Positions 51,245 through 59,759 of a stretch of DNA of 64,000 nucleotides are shown here, in pieces. The position numbers were made by a program, and so were the translations under genes. Under the pieces are notes generated by a model that searched no databases, was not told the DNA's origin, and saw nothing but the letters and a program-made list of their open reading frames with translations. The stretch's first letter is position 1. Every line of letters begins with the position of its first letter. The DNA comes from an uncultured Acidaminococcus sp. (GTDB taxonomy: Bacteria > Bacillota > Negativicutes > Acidaminococcales > Acidaminococcaceae), in contig USHN01000001.1 of NCBI GenBank assembly GCA_900554515.1, positions 109,848 through 173,847 of the forward strand, written 5' to 3'.

Positions 51245-51848
51245 TCAGCTCCCGTACCTCCTGTGGTCCCAATTTCAGATAACACGGCCCATCCAAAAGA
51301 TTTCCCAATTCTTCTGTCTGGAACAAAATATTGATACAGCCATCCGGGCTTAGGAAAAAGTCCTCCGGCACCCGGGAAATGGGTTTGCTGGGTTTATGTC
51401 GCACATCCCCATCCCGGTACACGTGAGAATCCTGCAGTTTCTGCAAATCCGCCAGTGTCACCCGGACAAAGGCAGAAAGCGGCAGCCGCTGCCCCGTGCT
51501 CGCATCATACACCAGCCCATGGGTGATGGTTTTATTCACGCCGTTCACAGCCCGAAGATCACTGAGCGTCAGGCTGACCAGCTGCTTGTCTTCATATTTG
51601 GTTTCATACCAGGTCCGCCCCGCCGTAAATTTCCGGCCAATATAGTCATTGCGGAAATCGCTGAGGACAAACTGGATATCCCGGTTGATTAAATTCGTCG
51701 CTTTTTTATTTTTTACGTGGACAATGGGCCACTTCATTTCCAAATTGCCAATCTCGGCCTGCCCGGTTTCTACATCCGCCCAGGCCGGCGCACAAACGCC
51801 CAGCCCCAAGGACACAGCCAGGGCAAGGGCCGCTATTTTTTTCTGCAT
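51222..51848 (-). CDS. exported DUF3298-type protein
   Basis: A 208-residue secreted protein with a clean signal peptide (AALALAVSLGLGVCAPAWA). It has the PdaC/RsiV-like DUF4163-DUF3298 pattern: strands near 30-60, then LVSLTLSDLRAVNGVNKTIT, GLVYDASTGQRLPLSAF and FFLSPDGCINILFQTEELG. These domains bind cell-wall ligands or lysozyme in RsiV; a wall-related role is inferred. It lies in a run of exported-protein genes. Confidence 0.8.
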   Translation of the reverse strand: MQKKIAALALAVSLGLGVCAPAWADVETGQAEIGNLEMKWPIVHVKNKKATNLINRDIQFVLSDFRNDYIGRKFTAGRTWYETKYEDKQLVSLTLSDLRAVNGVNKTITHGLVYDASTGQRLPLSAFVRVTLADLQKLQDSHVYRDGDVRHKPSKPISRVPEDFFLSPDGCINILFQTEELGNLLDGPCYLKLGPQEVRELNEKNPKP

Positions 51849-51864
51849 GCTACCGCCTCCGCTT

Positions 51865-52563
51865 TCAAACTAAATTGTCTATACTGACCACAACCACCGT
51901 GTCCTCTTCCACCCGGAAACGCACGTTGTACTGCGCAAACTGCATCCCATAAATCCGCTCCGGATCCTGCTGGTAATGGGGACGAGGGTCCTGTGCCAGA
52001 ACGCCCAAGAGAGCCTTACGCTTTCCCTCTGGAATCTTTGCAAGAAGGGATTCCGGACAGCTGACGGCTAGAGAAGTATCCTTCCCCGTTGCAAATCCGC
52101 CCGTTGCCTCTGGATGGCAATCTGCATAGGGTACATAGGGCTTAATGTCATAAATGGGTGTGCCGTCCATTAAATCTGCACCGGATACCCAGAGCACAGG
52201 TCCTTTATTTCCTTCCAGCTCTATTTTTTTCACTGCTACGAGGGATAACCCCAAAGGATTGGGGCGAAAGGGAGAACGGGTGGCAAATACGCCCAAGCGG
52301 GCATTCCCGCCCAGCCGTGGCGGGCGTACTGTAGGAGACCAGCTGTGATTTTCCGAAAAGCCCCACAACAGCCACACGTGACTGAAACCGGAAAGTCCTC
52401 TAAACATTTCCGGCCGCCGGTAGTCTCCGGCCATTTCCACCTGTCCAACAAGCTCCGGCACCAGGCCGCTTTGCCGGGGAAGCCCAAACTTTTCTTTCAA
52501 TTCTCCCCGGTAAAACGCGATAGGATGGAGCACAAGGGTTGCTTCATTCTGCTCAGGTTCCAT
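51865..52563 (-). CDS. trmO: tRNA (N6-threonylcarbamoyladenosine37) methyltransferase TrmO
   Basis: A 232-residue protein of the TsaA/YaeB family that methylates t6A37 in tRNA using SAM. Motifs: GFSHVWLLWGF, FATRSPFRPNPLGLSLV, GADLMDGTPIYDIKPYVPY. The C-terminal extension (DPRPHYQQDPERIYGMQF) is the usual second domain. A cytosolic gene inside a run of exported ones, probably by shared transcription only. Confidence 0.95.
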   Translation of the reverse strand: MEPEQNEATLVLHPIAFYRGELKEKFGLPRQSGLVPELVGQVEMAGDYRRPEMFRGLSGFSHVWLLWGFSENHSWSPTVRPPRLGGNARLGVFATRSPFRPNPLGLSLVAVKKIELEGNKGPVLWVSGADLMDGTPIYDIKPYVPYADCHPEATGGFATGKDTSLAVSCPESLLAKIPEGKRKALLGVLAQDPRPHYQQDPERIYGMQFAQYNVRFRVEEDTVVVVSIDNLV

Positions 52564-53205
52564 TTATTTGGCACTTTTGACCGGTGTCAGGTTCAGTTCC
52601 TTATCTACAAAGAATTTTGTACCCTTCACGGAAAGTTCAGCGGCCAATCCTTTGGTGGTGACCTGGTACATCCACATGCCAGGGGCCACCTGGAAAGAAC
52701 CTTCCAGAGAATCTCCGTTCACGCCATCTTCGGCAGCAGCTACCGCCTGCCCGCCAAATTTCCAGCCTTTGGTGATAAAGGATTGAAAGGCGTCTTCATT
52801 CGCAAAGACGAAAATAATATTGCTCTGCCGTACGCCCAGCCCCAGGCCGGCTTTTACTTCTTCCATTTTCATAAAAACTTCCTGGCCGCTGTGCTGGTTC
52901 ACGGCACGGCCCCGTCCGTGTCCGCCGCCTAAAAGGCCCAGGGAGTAGCTGGTATCCACAAAGACCGCATACCCATAGGCATTTTGAATGGCCTTTCTGG
53001 ATTTTGGTTTTCTTTGATACAGATCCAGCAGGGCCCGGTACGTTTTTCCCCGCAATTGGGCCCGCTCCCGGTCCTGCCGGGTCACTGTAGTGGTTTCCGT
53101 TTTTTCTGCCGCCAGCGCCACTGGCTGCTGCATGACCGGCATCACTGGTGCCAATAGGAATAACCCTGCAATAGCTATGCGCAGCATCCGTTTTCCAGAT
53201 TTCAT
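52564..53205 (-). CDS. exported SYLF-domain (YSC84-like) lipid-binding protein
   Basis: A 213-residue protein with a signal peptide (IAIAGLFLLAPVMPVM) and a SYLF domain from about 55 (AYGYAVFVDTSYSLGLLGGG, HSGQEVFMKMEEVKAGLGLG, NIIFVFANEDAFQSF). Bacterial secreted SYLF proteins bind phosphoinositide-like or other lipids in vitro; the role in Gram-negative cell walls is unknown. It starts 14 bases after the beta-helix gene. Confidence 0.88.
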   Translation of the reverse strand: MKSGKRMLRIAIAGLFLLAPVMPVMQQPVALAAEKTETTTVTRQDRERAQLRGKTYRALLDLYQRKPKSRKAIQNAYGYAVFVDTSYSLGLLGGGHGRGRAVNQHSGQEVFMKMEEVKAGLGLGVRQSNIIFVFANEDAFQSFITKGWKFGGQAVAAAEDGVNGDSLEGSFQVAPGMWMYQVTTKGLAAELSVKGTKFFVDKELNLTPVKSAK

Positions 53206-53218
53206 AGTTGCACCTTCC

Positions 53219-54595
53219 TTAGGCCAGAGGTTTCAATTGTCCGCCGCCTTGCAGGTCGAAAGTTTTTCCGCCCAGCCAGGCATTAGCCGCATCTTCGGCA
53301 TCATAGTAAATGGTATGGCCGTTTCCTTTAATATTCGTAAGGCCTGTTACGGCATCCGTCAGACCATTAATATAGGAATCGGCGGTGAGGGACCAGCTGG
53401 ATGTGGAGTCCAGTTTGACGTCTGCCTTTTTCGCCGTATGTTTGGTGTTGATGGCACCGGACCAGGTGCTTCCATTTTGCAGATCCATCACCACAGAGCT
53501 CAGACTATCCACGGTCACATCGCCATACAGATTCTGCTGGTTGGCCATAAAGGTGAGATCGCCGCCATTTTTCCCGGATTCCCCGTAGGTAACGGCGGAC
53601 ACCTGAATCAATTCCCCGCCCAGATACTGGAGCGTGGTCAGTTCTGTATAGATACGCCCCGGCGTATTGGTCACAAAAAACAGCGGGCCTTCTTTTAAGC
53701 TGCGCAGTGCAGAATTTTTCACAGACAGGCGGGATACCTGGTCGCTGGCAACTTTGGGTTTATTCTGATACAGCATAACCCCATGGCTTCCGTTACCGCT
53801 CAGGTCCACATAGTCCATCCGAATGATGTTGGTTCCTTCCACCACGGCGATTTCGCTTTTATCTGCTTTGCCTTTGACTTCGCTGATGGTAATATCCCCT
53901 TTGGAATAGATCAAAGGAGAGCCTTCTCCTGCAGTATTGATGGTGCTTTTAGAAAGCTGCACGCTGGCATTTTCCGGTTCCGTGGCAACGGCCGCAGAAC
54001 GGATGCCGGTCGTTCCAATGTTCACGTTATCCGCTTCTACTTTGCCGCCGGCGGTGGCATCAAGCCCCCGGGAAGAATCCGCAGACGTACGGATATTGGT
54101 GTTGTGCACCTTCAAAAAGCCGGTTTTTCCCGTGGCGTACAACGCATTGGAGCCGATTCCTTTGGTGGTCACCGTACAGCTGTCCATGGTGAGGCTCCCA
54201 CCTGCAGCCAGGACGGCAGCATTCAGTCCGTTGTATTTGCTGGCCATCACATCCGTGGTGTCCCCGGTTTTACTTAGAGCACTGTGGGACAAGGTCACGT
54301 CCGCCCCGTTTTTCACCAAAAGCGCACTTTCATCGGTACGCAAACCGGCGTAGCTGTCTGCCAGCACCGTTTTTTCTCCGTTGATGACCCTGCCAGCCGT
54401 ATATTGGTCCGCTGGCAAATCTTCATGCACCGTTTCAGCAGGAGCGGCTTCTGCCTTTTCCGCATTCTGTTCCGCTGCCTGGGCCCGTCCCGGACCCCAA
54501 CAGTTATATTGCTGATTACCCCAGCTGCCCCATCCGCAGCCGCAGGCCAGGATACCTGCCAGTACAGCGGTAGTTAGTCTTTTAGAAATTTTCAT
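53219..54595 (-). CDS. exported right-handed beta-helix protein
   Basis: A 458-residue protein from ATG 54595 (GAAGGAGGGACT upstream). The signal peptide (TTAVLAGILACGCGWG) is followed by an adhesin-like parallel beta-helix with repeated turns (GGSLTMDSCTVTTKGIGSNA, AGGKVEADNVNIGTTGIRSA, NGADVTLSHSALSKTG). It resembles an autotransporter passenger domain (pectate-lyase type) but has no barrel after it; the C-terminus ends GGGQLKPLA. It may be released or bound by another factor. A longer frame from 54718 lies inside the preceding gene. Confidence 0.85.
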   Translation of the reverse strand: MKISKRLTTAVLAGILACGCGWGSWGNQQYNCWGPGRAQAAEQNAEKAEAAPAETVHEDLPADQYTAGRVINGEKTVLADSYAGLRTDESALLVKNGADVTLSHSALSKTGDTTDVMASKYNGLNAAVLAAGGSLTMDSCTVTTKGIGSNALYATGKTGFLKVHNTNIRTSADSSRGLDATAGGKVEADNVNIGTTGIRSAAVATEPENASVQLSKSTINTAGEGSPLIYSKGDITISEVKGKADKSEIAVVEGTNIIRMDYVDLSGNGSHGVMLYQNKPKVASDQVSRLSVKNSALRSLKEGPLFFVTNTPGRIYTELTTLQYLGGELIQVSAVTYGESGKNGGDLTFMANQQNLYGDVTVDSLSSVVMDLQNGSTWSGAINTKHTAKKADVKLDSTSSWSLTADSYINGLTDAVTGLTNIKGNGHTIYYDAEDAANAWLGGKTFDLQGGGQLKPLA

Positions 54596-54644
54596 GGGAA
54601 TAGTCCCTCCTTCACTGGGTTCTTTGTGTATAGTATATACTATT

Positions 54645-55979
54645 TTAGAAGGAACGTAAAATATTCTGCACTTGATTAAAGTCCACTTTTCCCACGCCGC
54701 TAAGGGGCAAGGCGGCAACCGCTGCCCAGAGTCCGGGCAGTTCCCCGGGCAGAAGAGTATTTCGCAGGGCTTTTCGGACTGTTTGGAGTGTCACACCTTT
54801 TTCCAGCACCACCACAGCCCCCAGGGTTTCGCCCCGCGCTTTGTCCTCTAAAGGGACCACTGCTGCATCCAGCACACCATGAACTTGCTGCACAGCCTGT
54901 TCCACCCGGAGACAGCTGATAGTCAACCCGCCTTTATTCACCACCTGTCCCTGCCGCCCTTGAAAAATCAGGTAGCCATCCGCATCAAAATATCCCCTGT
55001 CCTGCAAAGTACAGGGCTGTGTCAATCCCTCCACATGATAGGGCGTATCAATCATGATGAGCCCATCCTGGATGGTTACGCCCACACCGGGGCAGGGACG
55101 CCCTACGCTCATAGGATGCTGCAATAGTTCCTCATAGGTCAGCCAGGTGACATAATCCACTTCGCTGGCCCCATAATACAAAATAATTTGGCTTTGCGGG
55201 AAATACGTATGCAGAGCCCTGGCAGTCCCCGCTTCCAAAAGCTGGGATCCTACCAAAATGGTACGCACATCCGGAAGGATTTCCTTTGCTGCCTGCAATA
55301 ACAATTTTAATTTCACAGGCACCAGATACAGCACGGTCACATGGAACCGCTTCATATCCATCAGCCAGGAACGGGGATGCAGCCCCCGTCCAAAGACCAT
55401 AGTGGCTCCCGCAAAAAGTACCGACGCCCACAAATTGGCATTACCGGTAAAGCTAAGGCTTCCCTCCCCAAAGGCCATGGTGTCCTGATTGACCTGAAAC
55501 ATGGCATTCTGCTCCGGGAAAAAGTCCGCCCAGCTGGCATATGTACGAAATAACAGCTTGGGCAAGCCGGTAGAACCGGAACTCAAAACGCCCATGCAAA
55601 TAGAATCAGCAGGTACAGGTGCGTCCGGAGTAATTTCCTGCAAACAGTCCCTATCCAGCCAGCCGATATGGCGTTTTTTTGCCAGAAGTACCGCCGCTTC
55701 CGTGGATAGATCCGGATGTCCCAGCACCGGTACCCAGCCAGCCCGTTCTGCGGCCAGAAACGCAATAGCCTGTGCCAGCGGAGACGGTTTTACAATCAAA
55801 ACTGTCTGACGGGGAGACTGGGCCCGAAATTTCTCTCCATAGCGCTCTGCTTCCTGTTCCACATCCCCATAGGTAAGGCAATGTTCCCCGAAAAGTAAAA
55901 AAGGCTTTTGCGGCTGGCATTTTGCCCAGTATGCCAACCACTCCGCATAGTCTTTTGGTGCAACGGTTTCCGTTTTCAT
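54645..55979 (-). CDS. AMP-forming acyl-CoA synthetase (YhfT-like)
   Basis: A 444-residue ANL-superfamily ligase. The P-loop-like motif is SSGSTGLPK, then YGASEVDYVTW (A5), DRGYFDADGYLIFQGRQ and the C-terminal Lys in PLSGVGKVDFNQV. It is short for the family because the N-terminal lobe is reduced. With thiolase and BioY next to it, the best parallel is B. subtilis yhfT of the BirA-regulated yhfUTS genes. An acyl (perhaps pimelate-like) substrate is inferred. It overlaps the thiolase gene by 4 bases. Confidence 0.85.
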   Translation of the reverse strand: MKTETVAPKDYAEWLAYWAKCQPQKPFLLFGEHCLTYGDVEQEAERYGEKFRAQSPRQTVLIVKPSPLAQAIAFLAAERAGWVPVLGHPDLSTEAAVLLAKKRHIGWLDRDCLQEITPDAPVPADSICMGVLSSGSTGLPKLLFRTYASWADFFPEQNAMFQVNQDTMAFGEGSLSFTGNANLWASVLFAGATMVFGRGLHPRSWLMDMKRFHVTVLYLVPVKLKLLLQAAKEILPDVRTILVGSQLLEAGTARALHTYFPQSQIILYYGASEVDYVTWLTYEELLQHPMSVGRPCPGVGVTIQDGLIMIDTPYHVEGLTQPCTLQDRGYFDADGYLIFQGRQGQVVNKGGLTISCLRVEQAVQQVHGVLDAAVVPLEDKARGETLGAVVVLEKGVTLQTVRKALRNTLLPGELPGLWAAVAALPLSGVGKVDFNQVQNILRSF

Positions 55980-57190
55980 ACTTCCACCCTTCCCAGCAAT
56001 AAGCCGCAGCCTGTTCCTCCGGCACCGGCAATGGCACACAGGGCTCGTTTCCCGTTCATTTCTTTAAGAGCACATAAGGCGTGAAGTACCAGCACCGCTC
56101 CACTGCAGCCATAGGGATGCCCATAGGCCAATGCGCCGCCAAACAGCAGATATCTGTCCAAACAATGGGGATATTTCCGGGCAAATAAGGCAGATATTAC
56201 GGCAAAGGCTTCATTGTATTCGATGGTATCCATGTCGTCCATAGTGAGCTGTGCTTTTTGCAGCACTTTTTCCCCTGCTGCCAAAGCCCCCAAGGGACTG
56301 AAACGGGGATTTACACCGATTTCTTCGCCGCTAATAATTTTTCCCCAAGGATGGACTGCCTTTCCCGCTTTTTTCCATTCTAAAAGTTTTGCCCCGCTGC
56401 ACAGAATGACATAGGCCGCTCCGTCCTGGAGCAGACAGGCATTGGCTGCAGTAAGGGTGGGACGAAAATCTCGTTTATCTTTCTTTTCCTGCTCTGTCAG
56501 GAGCTGCCCCACTTCCGCAGTTGTAAATAAAGGCGGCATTCTCCCTGCCAATTTTTCATTCATACTGCGTCGCAGACTTTCATCCCGGGTACTGCCAAAA
56601 AGAGGCTCTACTACCTCTTCTAAACAGCCCTTTTCCAGCGTTGCACGGGCTCTCTCATGGCTGCGCACCGCCCAAAAATCCAGCATTTCCCTGCTGACTT
56701 CATAGACCTGGGCCGTCCGTTCTGCGCCTTCCAGCATCACCCGTTGGCTGGTGGTATCCGGGGAAAACTGCGCCGTATAAAAGCCGTCTGGCGTATACCG
56801 TATATCCCAGGGCTGGTACGTCTTTTTCGGCTGCAACGATGTGCTTTCCACCCCGCCGCACAAAATTACGTCATGCATTCCGGCACGAATTTTGGCATAG
56901 CCCAGTAAAATACTTTCCAGGGCAGAGGCACATTGCATATCCACTGTAAGGGCCGGAACCGTTTCCGGCAGTCCCGCAAGCAGTGCCGTTAACCGGGTCA
57001 GGTTGCCTCCCGGGCCCACGGCATTGCCCCCAATCACAAGTTCTGCTTCCCTGCTTTCCGGGAAAAGGACAAAAAGACGCCGGAGCAGGGCAGCGCCCAA
57101 CGTCTCCGGTGGAATGGTTTTGAATATACCGTTTTTCAGTCCCAGGTGGCTGCGCATCCCGCCCAGAATGTATACATCCTGGTCTTGCAT
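55976..57190 (-). CDS. thiolase / acetyl-CoA C-acetyltransferase (YhfS-like)
   Basis: A 404-residue thiolase with catalytic Cys87 in DMQCASALES, the NEAFAV motif, the His of GGALAYGHPYGCSGA and the final Cys in GAGGTGCGLLL. It makes or cleaves beta-ketoacyl-CoA. It sits between BioY and an acyl-CoA ligase with almost no gaps, matching yhfS in biotin-regulated clusters, where a role in supplying a pimeloyl precursor has been proposed but not proven. Confidence 0.9.
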   Translation of the reverse strand: MQDQDVYILGGMRSHLGLKNGIFKTIPPETLGAALLRRLFVLFPESREAELVIGGNAVGPGGNLTRLTALLAGLPETVPALTVDMQCASALESILLGYAKIRAGMHDVILCGGVESTSLQPKKTYQPWDIRYTPDGFYTAQFSPDTTSQRVMLEGAERTAQVYEVSREMLDFWAVRSHERARATLEKGCLEEVVEPLFGSTRDESLRRSMNEKLAGRMPPLFTTAEVGQLLTEQEKKDKRDFRPTLTAANACLLQDGAAYVILCSGAKLLEWKKAGKAVHPWGKIISGEEIGVNPRFSPLGALAAGEKVLQKAQLTMDDMDTIEYNEAFAVISALFARKYPHCLDRYLLFGGALAYGHPYGCSGAVLVLHALCALKEMNGKRALCAIAGAGGTGCGLLLGRVEV

Positions 57191-57192
57191 CC

Positions 57193-57768
57193 TTACAGCC
57201 CCGCCTTGCGCAGCTGCTTGGCAATAAAGGCCGCTGCAAAGGTCTTCAATACGTCTCCAAAAATAAAGGGAAATACCGCCATGATAAGGGTCTTCCAGAG
57301 GCCCACTTTGGCTACCATGTACATGCTGATACAGCCGCCCACATAAATCACAGGCATGCCCAGGCAGACACCCAGAAGCATACAGGTTTTAAAGTTCGTA
57401 GACTGTCCCCGCAGCATACTGATACCTACTGCCGCCAGCCAAAAGCCGAAATAAAATCCGCCCGTAGGTCCCAGCAGTTTATCCATACCGCCGGCGCCCG
57501 CTCCAAAAACGGGAACCCCTACCGCTCCTAACAGCAAATACACCGTCATAGTGATGGCTGCCTGCCGGGGCCGCATCATGAAGCCTACCAGATTAACCAT
57601 GATGGTCAGCGCCGTCACCTTGGCCGGGGTAAAAGGCAGCGGAAAAGAAAGGTACGCCGACACGGTCAATAGCGCGACAAAGACGCCACTGAGCGTCAGT
57701 TCCCGCACCTGAGAGCTGGGTGCCGCAGGGGCAGCCACAGAGTGCAAATTCCCGTTCATTTTGTTCAT
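57193..57768 (-). CDS. bioY: biotin ECF transporter S component BioY
   Basis: A 191-residue membrane protein with six helices and the family core (PFTPAKVTALTIMVNLVG, LLGAVGVPVFGAGAGGMDKL, LGPTGGFYFGFWLAA). It binds biotin and works with shared EcfA/EcfT modules or alone. The initiating region overlaps the end of the upstream hotdog frame by 176 bases, an unusual overlap. Ribosome site GGGAGGAAG before ATG. Confidence 0.93.
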   Translation of the reverse strand: MNKMNGNLHSVAAPAAPSSQVRELTLSGVFVALLTVSAYLSFPLPFTPAKVTALTIMVNLVGFMMRPRQAAITMTVYLLLGAVGVPVFGAGAGGMDKLLGPTGGFYFGFWLAAVGISMLRGQSTNFKTCMLLGVCLGMPVIYVGGCISMYMVAKVGLWKTLIMAVFPFIFGDVLKTFAAAFIAKQLRKAGL

Positions 57769-58288
57769 TTCTTACTTCCTCCCTCAAATAAATCTTCTCC
57801 CCGCCATGGACGGGCCTATGAAACGTCATCAATAGGGCCGCAGGTTCTGCCAGATGTGCAAACAGCACCTGCCACAGTAAAACTCCCTGCACCACAGGAT
57901 GCTCCTGTAAATGGATAGGATTGGTATCCCCGGTGCGCTTGGAAAAGTCCTTGATTTCTTCCGTGCTGAACTTTCGCCACAAAACACTTTCTGCAAGCGG
58001 TTTCGCAGCACCCAGACGTTCCGGGTCCTTTTTACTGTCGGTTATTCTGCTGCCTTTAGGAAACCACAGCTCCATCCGCAGCTGCCCGGCCAGTTTCCCG
58101 CCGTTCCATCCCTCAGCAACAAGGATCTGCCGCCGCTTAGTTTCTTTCACGCAGCTAACCGTAAAATGAGCCTTTGGCATGGCCTTTTCCCGCCTTTCGT
58201 ACTGCAGTCGCACAATCAGGCTGCCCGCATACCGCGGCCCGGAAAACGCCGATAAACTCCGGATATACCCTTGTGTATTTTCGTTCAT
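57593..58288 (-). CDS. MaoC/hotdog-like acyl-CoA hydratase-like protein with a doubtful C-terminus
   Basis: A 231-residue frame from ATG 58288. The recognisable part is FSKRTGDTNPIHLQEHPVVQ then GVLLWQVLF, the active-site Asp/His of MaoC-type enoyl-CoA hydratases. The last 60 residues run into bioY in another frame and read like nonsense (CGCPCGTQLSGAGTDAQW). A change of frame near 57785 would bring a stop (TGA) just at bioY, so either the gene has lost a base or the long overlap is real. Its position first in the BioY-thiolase-ligase cluster suggests it acts on the same acyl-CoA. Confidence 0.65.
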   Translation of the reverse strand: MNENTQGYIRSLSAFSGPRYAGSLIVRLQYERREKAMPKAHFTVSCVKETKRRQILVAEGWNGGKLAGQLRMELWFPKGSRITDSKKDPERLGAAKPLAESVLWRKFSTEEIKDFSKRTGDTNPIHLQEHPVVQGVLLWQVLFAHLAEPAALLMTFHRPVHGGEKIYLREEVRNEQNEREFALCGCPCGTQLSGAGTDAQWRLCRAIDRVGVPFFSAAFYPGQGDGADHHG

Positions 58289-58318
58289 AATGGATTCAGT
58301 GTACACGATTTTTGTGTA

Positions 58319-58349
58319 TTGTTCAACTTTTTTATTACATGGTTAACGT
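58319..58349 (-). promoter_or_regulatory. BirA-operator-like repeat before the biotin-linked cluster
   Basis: TTGTTCAAC, 13 bases, GGTTAACGT (read on the plus strand) resemble the BirA half-sites TTGTTAAC / GTTAACAA, but with one mismatch or shift in each half. It lies 31 bases upstream of the first gene. Confidence 0.35.
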
Positions 58350-58416
58350 ATTCTTGTTGCTTTCTTTACTCTTTCCCCTGCACGCAGGAAAATTTTCTAC
58401 TTTTTATCTGTTTTCC

Positions 58417-58445
58417 TTGTTGTCCCGCCTCGAAATGGCTATAAT
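58417..58445 (+). promoter_or_regulatory. promoter of the symporter gene
   Basis: TTGTTG, 17 bases, TATAAT; 43 bases before the start codon. Confidence 0.75.
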
Positions 58446-58487
58446 TAAAATATTATTTTATTTTTATTCCGGAAGGGGAGATTGTGA

Positions 58488-59759
58488 ATGACGGACGCAC
58501 GTCCTATGCGCCGCTCCACGTGGCAAAATTACCGGGATCCTATTATCCTGATTATTTTCTGCGTTATCGGCGCCATCATCGGCCTGACCATGGGGGATAA
58601 GGCCGCGTTTCTAAAGCCTATCGGGCAGATTTTCCTGAATCTGTTGTTTTGTCTCATTGTCCCCCTGATCTTTTTCTCTATTGCCGGCTCCATCGCCAGC
58701 ACCAAAGACACGGGAAAAGTCGGAAGAATGATCGGCTATACCCTGATTATTTTTATTCTGACAGCCACCATCTCCGGCGGATTGATTCTTCTGGTCACCC
58801 AGTTTACCGGTGTGCCCACCACCTTCACCGCCCCGGTAAAAGCCATGGAAGCGGCCAAACCGCTGTCCATCGGGCAGCAAATTGTGGATACCCTCACCGT
58901 AGGGGATCTGCCGCTGCTGCTCTCCCGGTTCCACGTGCTGCCCCTCATCCTGCTCACGATTTTCTTTGGCATCTGCTGCTCCCTGGTGGGCGAAGACGCG
59001 AAACCAGTAGTGGACTGGATGAACAGCATGAGCCAAATCTGCTACAAAATGGTGGCCCTGCTGATGAAGGCGGCGCCCATAGGCTTGGGCTGCTATTTTG
59101 CAGACCTGACCGGGACCTACGGAGCCGATTTGTTAAAAACCTACGGCAGTGCCATGCTGGTCTTTTATACTGTGGTGTTTGTGTACTTCTTTGTTTTCCT
59201 GGGATTCTACGCCTATCTGGGTGCGGGATTCTGGGGTGTCAAAAATTTCTTCAAGGTGATTTTAGGTCCTGCTCTGACGGCACTGGGTACCCGTTCCTCA
59301 GCGGCGACCATTCCCCTGCAGATGGAAGCCTGTGACAAATTGGGCGTGCCCCGGGAAATTTCTTCCGTGGTGGTTTCCATGGGGGCAACCTGCCACATGG
59401 ACGGGGCCTGTATTGCCATGGTATACGCCGTGGTGCTGTCCACCACCTTGTTCGGCCAACCGCTGGCAGGCGGAGATTTTCTGCTGGCGCTCTTTGTGGG
59501 CGTAACGTCTTCCGTAGCCACCTCTTCCGTACCCGGCGGCGGTGCCGCTGGTGAAACCATGATCATTTCTGTTTTCCATTTGCCGGAAGCAGCCTTTCCC
59601 ATCCTGCTCATGGTGATTGAACTGTTTGACCCGGGCTGCACGTTGCTGAATTCCTGCGGTGACACCGTGGTCTCCATGCTCATTACCCGGATTTTCTATG
59701 GCAAGGATTGGTACAAAAAACAGTTAACGGAAGGAAGCCTCTATGCACAAGACCATTGA
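58488..59759 (+). CDS. dicarboxylate/amino-acid:cation symporter (DAACS family)
   Basis: A 423-residue membrane protein of the glutamate-transporter fold. Re-entrant loop motifs are visible: GTRSSAATIPLQMEA (HP1), the MGATCHMDGACIAM stretch (TM7) and ATSSVPGGGAAGE (HP2), then DPGCTLLNSCGDT (TM8). Transports dicarboxylates, glutamate or neutral amino acids with Na+ or H+; the HP2 SVPGGG form resembles SstT/GltT-type proteins, so the substrate is open. GGAAGGGGAG lies before ATG. Overlaps the hydrolase by 17 bases. Confidence 0.92.
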   Translation: MTDARPMRRSTWQNYRDPIILIIFCVIGAIIGLTMGDKAAFLKPIGQIFLNLLFCLIVPLIFFSIAGSIASTKDTGKVGRMIGYTLIIFILTATISGGLILLVTQFTGVPTTFTAPVKAMEAAKPLSIGQQIVDTLTVGDLPLLLSRFHVLPLILLTIFFGICCSLVGEDAKPVVDWMNSMSQICYKMVALLMKAAPIGLGCYFADLTGTYGADLLKTYGSAMLVFYTVVFVYFFVFLGFYAYLGAGFWGVKNFFKVILGPALTALGTRSSAATIPLQMEACDKLGVPREISSVVVSMGATCHMDGACIAMVYAVVLSTTLFGQPLAGGDFLLALFVGVTSSVATSSVPGGGAAGETMIISVFHLPEAAFPILLMVIELFDPGCTLLNSCGDTVVSMLITRIFYGKDWYKKQLTEGSLYAQDH

